Translations under genes and position numbers: made by a program
Part shown: positions 21,763 to 34,592 of the stretch, in pieces
How the letters are laid out: every line of letters starts with the position of its first letter
How positions within the stretch are numbered: position 1 is the stretch's first letter
The notes under the pieces: model-generated
The model's database searches: none
What the model was told of the DNA's origin: nothing
Seen by the model: the letters and a program-made list of their open reading frames with translations, nothing else
Assembly (NCBI GenBank): GCA_030340625.1
Contig: JAOPHQ010006261.1
Coordinates: 449,546-513,545, forward strand
Source: Merluccius polli
Lineage: Eukaryota > Chordata > Actinopteri > Gadiformes > Merlucciidae
Length of the DNA stretch: 64,000 nt
Reading direction: 5' to 3'

Positions 21763-22161
21763 TGTAACGTGAGGGTTCGGTATGTGGTGGAGGATCACTC
21801 TTTATGAGAATAAATAGCAGGATGGAGACAGATGACTTTCTCAAGCAGTACTTTTACTCAACAACTCACAACTACTCCACTTCCTGGTTTGGACCTAACA
21901 CGTGACTGAACTAACCAAGCAGAAGCTAGAACTTAGACTGAGGTAAACGTGAGGGAATCAGAGAGGCAGATTCAACAGAATATCCTGACTGTGTTAAATA
22001 TGTAAACATGTAAATAATAATTATGTAACATCAATATGTAAATGATTAGCTGACTAAACATTGTAAATACATTTCTAGTAAATTAACTCAAATATAAATT
22101 ATATTAACTTCTGAGCCTTACAACCTTCAAATATGAATTAACTCCACTTCTAAACCTTACA
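21763..22161 (-). repeat. 5' LTR of the Gypsy element
   Basis: This 399-bp LTR differs from the 3' LTR by one substitution and 12 extra bases near 22066-22078. An A+T-rich stretch near 22090-22110 could act as a TATA region. That is inferred from composition only. Confidence 0.95.
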
Positions 22162-22165
22162 ATAC

Positions 22166-24960
22166 CAAACTTATTTCAAAGTGCAAAGGCACTGGGTGTG
22201 TGAACCTATCCCACCATGGCTGGTGCCATTGACTCTGTCTCATTGGAACATGGACAGCAGAGACGACTTGTAAAGCCAGTCTGCTCACAACCTCCCGACT
22301 GTTGTTTTTACATGTGGCCTCCTTTTAACGAATAAACATCACCGCCTAATGTGCGCTGGGCGGCCGTCTGCCCAGAGGTCTGTAGTCTGCCGCGTGATGC
22401 TCCCCATTTGCATTTTCCATTACGTCCTCCTCTGCATGCGCTTCGCTTCGCTCAAGTGTCACTTATTAGTCCACCATGCAAAGCGCTTAATCACCCCACA
22501 AATTAAAGCCTGAAGCCAGACTACAGAGGGGCTACTGGTTCGACATGATAGTCATGTCCGTGATATTCCCCCGCCACACTCTCCTTTATTTTAATGTACT
22601 ACTACATCATCGCTAATTGGATCATAAAAAAACATTACTTTTTTAATGCCGTTTTGAAGAAAGACAGCATGTAGACGTTGTGCTGGAATGACGTATACAA
22701 GATGAAATCTCGTTGCAGCGTCTTGCCTTGTCACTCAACTGACACAAAACGTAGGCTAACTATAAATGATACAAGAAAGAGTGTGATGGTCATTTTATGA
22801 TTCTTCAAAAAAACAAACATATAACGGTGATATGGTGTACAGTGGCAGTCGGTGTAGCTGAACTGAGACGCCCGCTCTGAGCATCATTGCACCGACGGTC
22901 GCCTTCATACCTGATATACGTTGCAATTCTCTTCCCCTTTAAGGCTATACTAAGCAGCTTGCCTGTAGCATATTTAATTAGGGTCACTCCCTCGATGCTT
23001 TTGAAGTGTCACTTTGAACAGTCCACCGAGAGCGGGCTCCCTCTGCCATCCCAAAGGGGAGAAGCCGGAGGCAGGTGGGGTTGTACCAGTCAGCAGTGTG
23101 TGTGTGTAGTGCGTGTGTGTGTGTTTGTGTGTTCATCACATGTTGAAGTACACCATTGTCTCTGAACTGCGTGATTATTACTGTGCTTTCATCATAGTGA
23201 TGACAATGTGTCCTTAACATGAACGTGGAGTTATCTGAAGTGAAACGAATGAAACACTGTTTCGAATAGTAACAACTTCCCACTCTGTGTGCATGGTTGT
23301 GTTACTGTAAAGCCCTTTGAAATTGTAAATTGACCTAACACACAAATAGGCTATTACACACCGTTCTGTGCTCAGGGGTATGCAAATAAACCTGAAGACC
23401 TGAAGGTGTGCAAGGTAGGCTTGTACAAAAGGGAGGATAGTAGTGAAAATCAGGATTATAAACCTGACATGAATTAATTTGAAAGGATAAGTAACAGTAA
23501 AATAAAAAGTTTATGCTTATCTTTATTTTAAATTGAAACCTAATTTAAAACCTATTTGGAAAAAAAAGCTCAAAACATCTAACTCATAATTCTTTATTAA
23601 ATTACGGAAACAGAAACAAACTACTATGCAACTAAAGACCTCAGTAAAAGCATTGGTTGCTGTGGTTTTACAGCTACATCGACTCTGCACAAAACTCATA
23701 AGGAATCAATAAGCATTTGGTAATGACTATTGGGGCCACATACCCACAATGTAACACACTGAGCAGCAACAACCCAGGGTTGGTTTCTCCAGGGGACTTC
23801 CAGTGTGTAGTTTAAAAAATTGCACAATGCACAATGGTCCAATGTAAGTGGACGCATTCGTAAGACCGGTTCTCTTCATAGTCCTGAGATACACAAGCTA
23901 TGCATATCATCAGCACACATTGCATTGTATGATATCCAATAAATATACTTGTTTTCAATTATTTGTGGAAAATGGTCTCTGCCAACCACTACATCATAGC
24001 TATTATACATTCTATCATATTCTATTTCAAGCCATTATATGATATATTAAGTACATTTGTCAGTAGAAAGTAAAACAACAATATATCACTGTCAGTACAG
24101 CGAGGATGTCAATAGAACAAGTTTCTAGGTGCACCATAATTGCTAGGTTTAGCTTTCCTTTGTGGTATACAGCATGGATAGCTGGGGTAAGATGCTAAGT
24201 GCTATTAATTGTCAGGACATACAAACATACAATAAGTGCAAAAGAGGTTTTATTGGATTTATTAATTTTTTTGACAGCCTTGACAACCTTGGACAAATGT
24301 CACGATTTGACATATATCTTACTGTGATGGGTTAGAATGACAAGTCCCAATGCGTTTAGTAATACTACTTTATTTGATGTTGTGCTAATTATCTTTTGTT
24401 TAATCATTTCTAATTAACAATGTTGTATAGGCCTAGTTTTAACATCAAATGAGGACAAACTGCCAACTGCTGTTCATGGCGTCTGCCAGTGTTAAACTTC
24501 CTGAAACCCACCCAAAATGGCCTGTAAAAACTACTGTTTTGATCTTTGGGGAAACAGACCGTGTTCTTATTTGAAATACAACAAGCCAAGACGCTGAGGG
24601 CTCAATGTTAGCTGCCTCATTTGTCAGCATAATGCCTTTTTGTTTATTTTTTCTCTTTTCTTTGGGGGGGTTTGCAGCACTAATCCACTTATTATGCAGC
24701 CTGTTACAGACAACACCCGTTTTAATAAAACTGCTGAATCGTAAATGTAAATTCGGAGCCATAACTGTTGAGAGGCCATAGCATTAGGGTATTGGCATGA
24801 ACTGCAGGCCGCCATAGTGCTGCATGCTGTTTGATTGAAATACCTCATCGACTAAATGAAAAGAGTCATGGGTATTTAGACAGTGATAAATTACAGCAGT
24901 TAAAATATACTTTTAAAAGTGGCATTAAATGCACATGTATAGTACATGGGTGTGCAAGCT
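22166..24960. other. Spacer, no gene seen
   Basis: This is mixed-composition DNA with short open frames lacking recognisable domains. A short (GT)n lies near 23095-23132. No exon with consistent splice sites was recognised. Confidence 0.4.
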
Positions 24961-24961
24961 C

Positions 24962-24988
<27 letters not shown>
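24961..24988. repeat. (CA)14 microsatellite
   Basis: Pure CA run. Confidence 0.95.
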
Positions 24989-24992
<4 letters not shown>

Positions 24993-25707
24993 AAAAAATA
25001 GAAATGTCTTTGTTCTCATTCTATGATAAACTTAAGCCAAGAGCATAAGGATATCTCCATTATGGTCTACATAAAAAAAACATTAATGGAATCTAATAAT
25101 GGATGTAGTGAATTTGACGTGACACAATACAGATCAGAAACTGATATCAAAGTAAAATGAGATTAAGCGTTTTTGAAATCATTGAATCATCAAACACTTT
25201 AAACAAAAGAATCCGTTCTTAGGGATTATGAAAAAAACAAAACACATGCTCAAACTTTTTCAAGTATTAAAGTTTAAAATTAGGCACCAGTAAACATGTT
25301 TTTTTTGGTTGCTAAGCAACAAAACTGTATTCCTTTCGCAAGTGAGATGGTGGAGCAGGCAAGGTAAATGTGTTGTCAATAAACAAACCTGTTCCTCACT
25401 TTGCCCACAGACAGGCAGCACCTACACTCCCTTCCGACTCCAGCCAGCAGAACGGCACCCCGGCTAGCTCCTCCACTTGTTTCTGTTTTTCCAAAAAAGA
25501 GTGATGCTTTTGTATTATCCAGTGAAAAAAGAGCCCAGCTGTCAATTGGTTATCCTTCAGCTGCTCACTACAAGGAGAAACAGATAACAAACAGTTGTGT
25601 TTGTATAACCAAGTATCAAGAGAGCCTATAGAATAACTTACTGAACTGGGATCACTACACATAACACTGTAAAGTCCTTGTTGGGGAGGTAAGAGGATAA
25701 TAATAGA

Positions 25708-25708
<1 letters not shown>
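24989..25708. other. A+T-rich spacer
   Basis: No gene or repeat family recognised. Confidence 0.4.
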
Positions 25709-25752
<44 letters not shown>

Positions 25753-25756
25753 TACA

Positions 25757-25792
<36 letters not shown>

Positions 25793-25797
25793 TATAC
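25709..25797. repeat. Compound (TA)n(CA)n(CATA)n(TA)n microsatellite
   Basis: Adjacent TA, CA, CATA and TA runs. Open frames across it are low-complexity artefacts. Confidence 0.95.
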
Positions 25798-26655
25798 TGA
25801 ACTATTACCCCCTTAAAGTTCAGCAATCACAGCAAAAAAAATCCTACTACTTGTTTCAAAGTCTCAATTATTATTTTGAATTTCTTTGTTTCTTTTAGAT
25901 CAACCAGAAATACATATGATGGAGAATGCAAACATGTATCTTGTATCAAACTAATATTTACAAATTATATTTTGGGTACCCAATGAAAATAAAAGGAATG
26001 AATAGAATTTAAAAAATGCAATGTCCGATCTAGCTGCAGCGTATGTTATTTAATTGTCATAGTCCTTCTAATAACCGATCATAGTCCCTTTATTCCATAA
26101 AAGGAGCAATCTTAAAAGTTGAAGATGGCAGAACTTGATGGAAGTCTCAATTTCAATGGAGAAACAGTGAGCAGTTTCAATGGAGAGCACACCCTCTACA
26201 ATCACCTTTACAGTCTCTGGCCTATTTCAGAAATAGGAATATCACACACACACACACACACTGTATTTGGTAAATCCCCTAGGTAGCACTGATATTCAAG
26301 CACTTAATTGTTATTTTAGAAATGGAGCATATCCATGATGCTCTCTCTCTTCATGAACCTTTTCCACAGTGCCCAGTGCCCACAGTGTTGGTGTTATCAA
26401 GGCAATGATGCCGTAAACTATTGTTTAAATGATGGAAAACAAAACTTTTCCCACATTTCGTGTATGTGTTTGTTTGACTTAGAATTAAAAATTAACTCAG
26501 AATATTATGAGTTGACTTAAAATGAAAATATTATGAACTGTACACTGATAAACTCTAGACGGCATATGATTTAGTGGGTGGGTTATCTGTATCATAAATA
26601 TGTCAGATGGTCTGCTGTTCTCATTCTGTTGATTGGCATCAACATTTCTTATTAA
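25798..26655. other. A+T-rich spacer
   Basis: No gene seen. There is a short (CA)n at 26245-26262. Confidence 0.4.
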
Positions 26656-26902
26656 CTTCAACCTGCGCTATGTAACTTTTCTACTGCAGCTATTTACTCC
26701 ATAAAAAAATATCTGAACAAGAAGGTTTCTCAAGAATAAAACACGCCCATCCACGAGTCAATCCATCCAGGGAATTTTTCTCTATAAATCGTTTTATTCT
26801 GGTCCACTTTTTTAATTGTTATTTTTGTATTATATAGCTAAAACCGGAGCTATCACTCAAGCCACTAGAGGTTGCTAATAGGAAAACTTACATAGTGTAG
26901 TT
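26656..26902. mobile_element. Short MITE-like sequence, TTAA-flanked
   Basis: Inverted ends around ctatgtaacttttc (left) and gaaaacttacatag (right) are bounded by TTAA at 26652-26655 and 26903-26906. The repeat is imperfect, and the TTAA flank could be chance in A+T-rich DNA. Confidence 0.45.
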
Positions 26903-27210
26903 TTAATGGCTACCATTTGACGCCCAAATGCATTTTAAATTCCTCCACCACTTCAACCTCCCTCTGTGTTAAGTTATTTATATCTGGATCATAACATGAC
27001 ATGAAACTGATTGGTAAGCCTTGTCGACAACCATGTGCTCAGTAATTGGCGTAGTTCCTTTGTCTGCTTGACGGAAGTGTATTTTAGTTTGAAGCAATGA
27101 AAGGGCAAAGTATACACAGCCATTTGTTGCCATCCAACAAAAATGGGTCCTTTAACCTCTTCAGACACTCATACATGGCCAAGGACTAAACAACAAATAT
27201 TTTTTTTACA

Positions 27211-27258
27211 CAAACATACACACATACACACACACACAATCACATATTCACACACACA

Positions 27259-27303
<45 letters not shown>

Positions 27304-27306
27304 ACA
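27211..27306. repeat. (CA)n microsatellite
   Basis: Interrupted CA run of about 95 bp. Confidence 0.9.
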
Positions 27307-27632
27307 AATACCTAGCCAGTGCTTGACAATGTCTTTGGATATATTGAAAGGAAGGCTTTTGGCAGGATTAGCCCAGTTTTCAATGAGACAAAGATGAGGG
27401 GAAGGATGAGGAAGAAATTGAAACATGGATAGAAAATACAAACGCTGGAGGATTGAACAAGTTTGGTGATGACCCTTCTTCTTACATTTCTCCTAATTTT
27501 CTATTCGGTACACTTATGAGATGGACCAATAGTGATTTAGTGTGCCTCTCAGGGATTCCACCTGAAGATTAACCTACTTCTCCGTCTGGAAGAGGACAGT
27601 GGGGGGCAGCGACATGCAATGCATAATCAGGG

Positions 27633-27671
<39 letters not shown>

Positions 27672-27964
27672 TATGTCATGTATCTTTAATCTGCCTACAT
27701 TGGGCACATTCAGTTGAATAAGAGTGAATATACAATCTTTGTACAGCCAGACTCACCAGAGTTTCTGTTTAAATGGAGCACTTCGTTATTGCACTATTTA
27801 ACTTTGACATGCATTACAAATTGAATCAACCACCCATCTCTTTACAATGTTTTGTATGGAGCAAATTGCTTAGCAAATTGCTGCAGAGTAACAAGACAAA
27901 TGAACACACCGCCCTTACTTGAATCAATTGGGATTCACCTTTTTACTTGTGATTGTAACAGACT
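27307..27964. other. Spacer with a (GA)n run
   Basis: Holds a (GA)n microsatellite at 27635-27668. No gene seen. Confidence 0.5.
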
Positions 27965-28705
27965 GTCCTCCAACTCATACGCTCGCTGTTGTCGTTTTGC
28001 ATGCACCCGAATTTACGACTCATTGTTACGTTTAGCGTAACCTCCGGCCCTAAAAGGCTGACTCCACTTTTCGTTGTGCGACCGTTAATATGTCACTTTA
28101 TTAATTTTTTAAAACATTTCAGGCCAGAAAGTAACAACGTAGATCCCAAATACGTAGTCAATTTGTCCAAATATAGCCTATTTTAAAATGTCCTTCCGAC
28201 GTTGCTATACAACTGTCATGCTAGCAACGGTACGAAGTAAACTCATTTCCGGCTGTTTACAAAATAAAAGCTTAGAGACAGTGACAATGCTTTTGTTTTG
28301 AAGACAGGATATGAAAACCTCTACTTCTAGCTAACTTTACCCTAAACCTAACCCTAACCCCTAACTCTAACCCTAACCCTAAAGCTAACCCTAACCCCTA
28401 ACTCTAACCCTAACCCTAACGTAACCCTAACCCTTAATATCACCCACAATGCTCATCGGCGAAAAACCCTAATCCTAACCGTTAGTATCACCCACAATGG
28501 TCATCGGCGAAAAACATCTATTTCCCCTTGTCACGGATAGGGGGCGCTGGGGACGGTCTTTGAAAAAACGCTCATCGGCGAAAAGTATGTGTATCCCCAT
28601 GTAACGGACAGGGGGCGCTGGGGGCGCTCTTTGAAAAAAACGCTCCAGTGGGTCGTATTCTAGTGCATGAACAAACGACAACAGTGAGCATATGAGTTGG
28701 AGGAC
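27965..28705. mobile_element. TIR element around telomere-like repeats
   Basis: The left end gtcctccaactcatacgctc (27965) matches the reverse complement of the right end (ending 28705) over about 60 bp with scattered mismatches. The interior has about 100 bp of CCCTAA variants (28330-28436) and two copies of a roughly 72-bp unit containing ctcatcggcgaaaa and agggggcgctggg (28500-28640). No target duplication was recognised and no transposase is present. Confidence 0.7.
28330..28436. repeat. Telomere-like array (CCCTAA variants)
   Basis: A run of ctaaccctaacc with ccctaactct variants. Together with the inverted ends it forms the core of the surrounding element. Confidence 0.9.
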
Positions 28706-30455
28706 TTGTTGGATTGTAAATGGAGGCCACAGACACGTACTGCAGCAGAGTCTAAGGAGTGATTCATTATCTTGGAGCTATTTGGACCAGGAAGCCTCAG
28801 TACACCAATCCAAATTCAAGTTGAAAGCAACATTGGGGAGATCACAACAAACTTAAGATTTGGTAATTTCTGTCCTTAAGGGCATGCATATTAAGTAGTA
28901 TCAAGATGATAGGATTATGCAAAAAAGTTTACTGAGAAATACAAATAGTAAGTCGGCAAAAATGTGGGTCCTTACTAACCCAAACTAAATGTATTTTAGA
29001 GGTCATTCAAAACAAAATGTTTGTGCTCTTTAGCTCAACTATTCCTAGTTTTGGAAGACAGGGTCCAAGGTTCGGGTAGCTTGCCATCAATAACTTCAGT
29101 GGCCAGTAACATGCATTACACACAAAGGTTTTCATAAGTCCATAAAAACCTCATAGAAAACACCACATCTTGCATCTCACAACATAAAAGCACTGAATAT
29201 TATAAAATATAAATATTGAATGATGTCTCCAACCCGCTTGTGGGCCAAGTAGACCATCTCTCTTTCAAGCATATGAAGCACATCCGTGGAGAGAGACAAT
29301 ACAGAGTGTTTGAGAACATGAATAACCGTTATAGTAATTATACATTTAGCAATTTAGCAATAATAGTAATATTGTACTCAACTTTCAATTCAGATACACG
29401 TCAGGTAGGGCTGAGAAATCTTGTACAAGGATGCCCACAGGCTCAACATTTGGTCTGAGAGTACCTTCCCCCCTAAATATTATTAATAAAATAAATGATA
29501 AACATTTTCCACATTTTAACTTCTGAGAGGAACATTGCATTCTGCAACCGGAGATGAAGTCAACAGTGTTGAAGGGATGCATGTTGACGCATACGCCACC
29601 AGGTCCATACAAGCAAGAGAAACTCACACATGCCCCTGCAGACAGATACACAGATACACAAAGCAATGGTGCCCACCAACAGACCAACGGATTGGACACC
29701 TAGGATAACAAAGTAGACTCAAGAAGGTGCACTTTGTGACATTTGGATAAAGACTGCATGCATATGGTTGTATTGTTTTCTATTTCAAGTATAATATTTC
29801 ATGATTCTTCACTCTCAAATATGAGTCATCCGGGGCGCTGAGTTACTCACTACTCCTACAGCCTATTGTGTATCTTTCCTATGTCCTTGTCATAAAAAAA
29901 ACAGAGAGCACATGCCTTACTACGGGCTGGACAGAGTACAGCTGTTGGCCAAGGGGACACTGTATTTACGCTGCAGGAGACGTACCACCAATCATTGCTC
30001 ACAAGCTAGTCTAAAAAAAAAATCGGACTTTAGATTATCTAAAGTCTGATAGCAAAAAAATCTTGGTGAAGGGGACGTTTTACTTTGGCCCTGGCCCGGC
30101 GACAGGAAGAAGTGACTGAGGGGTCTGTTAAAATTTGCAAGGGGGCTATTTTTCCGTAAAACAAAATTAATTGATTTAACCATGCAATAGCCTCAGAAAG
30201 GCTAAATAACAACAACATTTGGCTACTGTTTCAAAATCAAAGAATAAATTTGTTAATCAGAGCTCTCACATAAGGACATAGCACTAGCAGAGCGCTAAAT
30301 ATAATGTATATATATATATACTGTATATATATATATATATACATATATATAACATTTTCTATAAATTATAAATACCTAAAGCTTAAACGGAGGGGCACAA
30401 AATACAGCAACCTAAGGTGCCGGGCCTGCTGGAGGTAATCATGTTGCTGGAGGCC
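28706..30455. other. Spacer, no gene seen
   Basis: Contains an interrupted (TA)n at 30305-30350. Short open frames show no recognisable domains. Confidence 0.4.
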
Positions 30456-30567
30456 TTGATTGCTCTGCACCACAGGTGTGCAGCCCCACCCAGCCCCAGG
30501 ATCTAACCAGTCTGACTCAGGCCAGGTGAGGCTGTAAACCAGCTATCAACAACACACACTCCACATA
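30456..30567. repeat. Dispersed repeat, copy 1
   Basis: The segment from ttgattgctctgcaccacag to ccacata is closely matched in inverted orientation at 62879-62987. Its second half (gccaggtgaggctg, taaaccagctatc) recurs at 31386-31440. It is a dispersed repeat whose nature is unresolved; the copy at 62879 sits before an AATAAA, so it may be part of an LTR. Confidence 0.7.
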
Positions 30568-32079
30568 CCACCACCAAACACCAAACACCAAATTGAGGCC
30601 AAAGCCTACCCCCCCCCCCCCTCCCCCCAGTGGCGATTTTAGGGTTATTAAACAGGGGGTGCAATGGGCAGAGGAGCAAGAAAGAGAAGCAAAGTAGCCG
30701 CTCATTTTTAAGAGGGGGCACAAATGTTTGGGCTCCTTCGGGGTTGCTGAAGACTGGTTTGACTTGTGGCACGTGCCCCCCTCAGTTTGTATGGGCATGT
30801 TGCCATAGCTAATTAACTACATGACCACCTATTGGTTATACATAGGTTTAATGTTGCACATTATGACAACTGTGCACCCCTCCTCCACCAGGGCAACGTG
30901 GCATGATCCCCATCTCCTTCTTGGAGTATGGGGCCTTGGGCTGCTCTGCTGGCTAGCAGAGGTTGGGCTGAGGGGCTGGACCTGGGCTGGATCCGGGGAA
31001 GGCTAGCCGCAGACGGTTGCCTGTGGCAGTTGCTGCGCTGCCTCCCCTCTCCTTCGCTGGGCTGTCGCTGCCAAATGGAAAGGGCTGGTGCTGGGAGGTG
31101 GCTGTCCGTGGAAGCAGCTGGTGACTCCATTGCGTGTCTGGGCAGCCCTTCTATGTCCCTTCCCAGTCAGAAAAGCCCAACATTGGGTGCCAGTGTAGCA
31201 GTAGACCTCTGCCACACGCAACCTTAGTGGCTTTTCTGGGCTCCTCTGACACAGGACACAGGTTTGTTGTTGTTGGGAGAATCAATCCATTTATTAAAGA
31301 TGGCAACATGGTAAAAGCTGAGCAGCTGTAACGTGCTGTCATGACAGTGGCTCTCTCTTGAGTGTATTTGGTGATAGCTGGTTTATCGGGCCAGGTGAGG
31401 CTGCTAAACCAGCTATCGACCACACACTCTACACAGGCGTGTAGAGTGTTCAGTTTTTGGTTTCCGGCCAGAAGTTTTGCTATAACATAGTAGGACTGCT
31501 GGATACTAATGAGGAATCAGCACAAAAGGCGCTCTGTGTTTTACATATACATGAGAGAGAGTTAGCTATATATTTTGTCTCAAGGCGATTGGAAGGCGTT
31601 GTGAGGTTCTTATATAGTTAATATGGTTTTAAATAATTGCTTTTTGCTTCGGTGCTAACATATGTTTCAATCCACCTTGAAGCTTATGGGGATTTATGTT
31701 AAAATGGAGTAGATTAAAATGGTTTAAAAATGGTAAAATGGGCATCACTTGTGTACTGGTAGATTTACATGTCATTAACATACATTGGAAGAAATGGTAT
31801 GGTATGGGGAGTTGACATACAAATGCACTTGAATTGTGCTTGCCATTGTTATTAGTGTCCATACGCTTCAGGCTGCACTATTTGATATTCAGTGGAATCC
31901 ATTGGATCATTAGTATTGAAGATTGGCAGGAATGACGTAAGAATGAAAGGGCCACAGTTTAACACCAGAAGGGCCACCACTGAACTGCCTTGGACCACCC
32001 AGTCTTTTTGAGCATTTTATTTTGTTGTGGGCAAAAACCTGTGAAAGTGGCCTAGTGATGAAGAGACCAATGACTTGGA
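30568..32079. other. Spacer, no gene seen
   Basis: Starts with a C-run (30609-30627). The part from 30880 to 31300 is G+C-richer. A partial copy of the dispersed repeat lies at 31386-31440. No supported exon. Confidence 0.4.
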
Positions 32080-32450
32080 GACACTTATTCATTCATTTTA
32101 TTTCATCCCGTCTTGATTACTGTAACTCTCTCAACCAGAAACCCTAACACTAACACTAACCCATCCACTGCCTTCAGTTATTACAAAGTGCTGTCTTTTA
32201 ACAAACACTAAGATATGTGGCCATGTCGCCCCTATTTCAGCATCCCTACACTGGCTGCCTGTCCTTTTCAGGATTGATTTTAAAAGTATGTTATTTACTT
32301 TTAAAGCGAGCCATGGACTAGCTCCCCCCTACATCTCTGACCTTTGTCCGTACCAGCCTGTACGCAGAGGTCTAAGTCGCTAAAAACTAAAGGAGACCTT
32401 CATCACCATGTCCCCCAGGCTTTGGAACATCTGTCCCCCATTTTATTTCG
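32080..32450 (+). pseudogene. L2-type LINE reverse transcriptase C-terminal fragment
   Basis: Plus-strand reading gives LDYCNSL, then SLHWLPVLFRIDFK and, after a frame change, HGLAPPYISDL. This is the conserved order at the C-terminal end of the RT ORF in L2-like LINEs. It has several frame changes and stops and no upstream catalytic motifs. It is a 5'-truncated, decayed copy. A gap and short aaccctaacactaac insertion follow the first motif. Confidence 0.8.
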
Positions 32451-33375
32451 CTTCTTGCAGCTAATTTTTATTTATTGTGTGATGTTTTATCCCACTCAAT
32501 GATGTCTATTATTTTAATATATTGTACTGTCACCTGCTTTCAAAAGCTGCTACACAAGGACAGAAAACTATGAGGGAAATTGTACACGTGGGCACTTTTC
32601 CACTCTCTATGATTATGATTATTAGAAGTACAAAGTAGTCTTTGCATGATGAAAGACATCCATAATGACTGTATTCTAAAGGTGAGCCTTAACCTCAGCA
32701 CTCCGGGAACGAGGGATGTAACCCTAGTCCTGTCTCCCTGACACCTGCATGCTCTTGCCAGGCTCTGGTTCTCCTCCAGGTACTACTCGGCTTTCCCCTC
32801 ACCGCCCAAAACATGCAGGTTACGCTAATTGGAGACCCCCGCTACAGGTATGAATGGTGTGTGTGTGTGCGCGCGCGTGTGTGTGTTAGAGAGAGGGACA
32901 CAGAGAATGTGTTAGAGACACATTCTCTGTGTCTTATAGTCTCCATTTTATATTATTTGCAAACCATTAACAAATTGTTAACGCTGAACTAAACCAGAAA
33001 AAATCTGTTACTACTTCATATTCTATATATTGTATTTATATGTTCAGTAGAATTTCACTAACTCCATAAATAAGCGTTGCTGTATTGTGAATAAGCTACA
33101 AATACATTATTGATTATTAAGCTATACATTCAGTTGAATGTGTTCGGTGCGTCCAATGCCAACATAATTGCGAAGGGTTCTGCTCATTTGCAGTTCACTT
33201 GAGGATTCTCCAGGTGGATTACATTGTATAACAAATCACGCCATTGAATCCTCTACACCGCTGCTGTGTGGGTTATGTTCTACCTCAGCCCACGCCATAC
33301 CTCCAGCACACCAGAGACTTTTCTATTGAGTCTATAGACATACACTTTGTGTGTACGCTGGCATGCCCGCATGCA
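32451..33375. other. A+T-rich spacer
   Basis: Contains a short (GT)n(GC)n run at 32858-32886. No gene seen. Confidence 0.4.
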
Positions 33376-33430
33376 CTGGGTCTGTTCACCGCTGCTTGTT
33401 AGTATATCCTGTGCTGGTCATAAGGCACAC
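33376..33430 (+). repeat. 55-bp duplicated segment, copy 1
   Basis: Matches 36526-36580 in the same orientation with two mismatches, and both copies run directly into a CA-type microsatellite. Confidence 0.9.
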
Positions 33431-33445
33431 GCACACACGCACACA

Positions 33446-33499
<54 letters not shown>
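33426..33499. repeat. (CA)n microsatellite
   Basis: Long CA run with GC interruptions at the start. Open frames across it on both strands are artefacts. Confidence 0.95.
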
Positions 33500-33502
<3 letters not shown>

Positions 33503-34477
33503 ATCCTCTCACATACACCCACAATCATACTGACACACACGCACGCACGCACAACAATTATTTCTGTATCTCACTCTCTAACTCACACAAACACACAGTT
33601 GCTGAATATGGTGGTTGGAAAGGGAGGCTCCTACAAGTCTTTCATGGTCATTGATAGACTTGGGCAACTTTGGTTGGCATGACAACACGATGTCAGTACA
33701 TTCACATCCAGCAACACAAAGCGGAGTCTGAGTGAGATGTACACCGTGCCAAGGTAAGGAGTATGAGGGAGTACGGTCACGTTAGCTTTAGAGTCAATGT
33801 GTTTGTGTTGAAAAGGTTTGAGATGAGCACTGAACACGAACCCGACATTTCTACATCTCTGTTCAGATTGTACGTGGATGTATTGTGAACATAACGGCAA
33901 GAATATCTGTGGAATATTAAAATATCACTTAGCATAGTGGCATTCACAATCCAGTGACCTCGCTCTCGCTCTTCACGCTTTTGTTTGTGGATTTTCCTGT
34001 TAATAATTAGGGGAATCCACTTGCAGCGGACAGACCTGGATGAAACTATCAATGATCCAAATGATATCCCCTCTTGATTTTGGCCATTTATCCATTTTAT
34101 CTTGTATTGGCATATTAAATAACGGGAAAACAATGGTTGCTTTACGTATCAATTCCAGGCCAGTTGAGCTAATCTTAAACATTTTATGAGCCGTATTTCA
34201 CAGCCTGCTGATCATGGAAATATGACCTAACTCGCCATTGCTTCACAGCAGTAGCCCATTTCTACTGGTCCATACTGGCCACCCAGTGTCTACTCAGAAG
34301 CTACACCAGATCCATTCAACCCGTGGACACTGGCTGGATCCAACACGATCGCCTTTACAGCCACCCGCCCCCAGACAGTGGCTGTAGCCAATCAGCAACC
34401 AGCAGCAGCCAACTAGCAGCCAATAAGCCAGGAGAGACCGCTCTAGATGTTATCGACCACAACAGGAGCGGGAGGTA
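33500..34477. other. Spacer, no gene seen
   Basis: Short open frames only. Confidence 0.4.
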
Positions 34478-34592
34478 GAGAATGAAGTAGAGGAGGAGGG
34501 GGAGGAGGTAGAGGAGGGGGTAGAGGAGGAGGGGGAGAAGGAGGTAGAGGAGGAGGAGATAGAGGAGGATGTAGAGAGACAGGGGAGAGGAC
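34478..34592. repeat. Polypurine (GAGGAG)n tract
   Basis: Over 110 bp of nearly pure purine on the plus strand, made of gaggag, ggggga and tagagg variants, with mirror-like stretches. It could adopt triplex (H-DNA) structure. Open frames opposite are low-complexity artefacts. Confidence 0.85.

Larger units (their letters stand above)
15905..22161 (-). mobile_element. Ty3/Gypsy LTR retrotransposon (complete ends, broken genes)
   Basis: This 6.26-kb element has LTRs at 15905-16291 and 21763-22161, flanked by ATAC (15901-15904 and 22162-22165; AATAC if the last A is shared). It is read on the minus strand. In element order it carries the 5' LTR, primer-binding site, gag, a -1 frameshift signal, protease, RT, RNase H, integrase with zinc finger, core and GPF-type tail, polypurine tract and 3' LTR. 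Integrase after RNase H places it in Ty3/Gypsy. Several frame breaks and an RT deletion make it non-autonomous. Confidence 0.95.

Noticed and set aside
30880..31423. Coding exon in the G+C-richer stretch
   Set aside because: Open frames exist on both strands with no domain, start context or splice sites, as expected from base composition alone.
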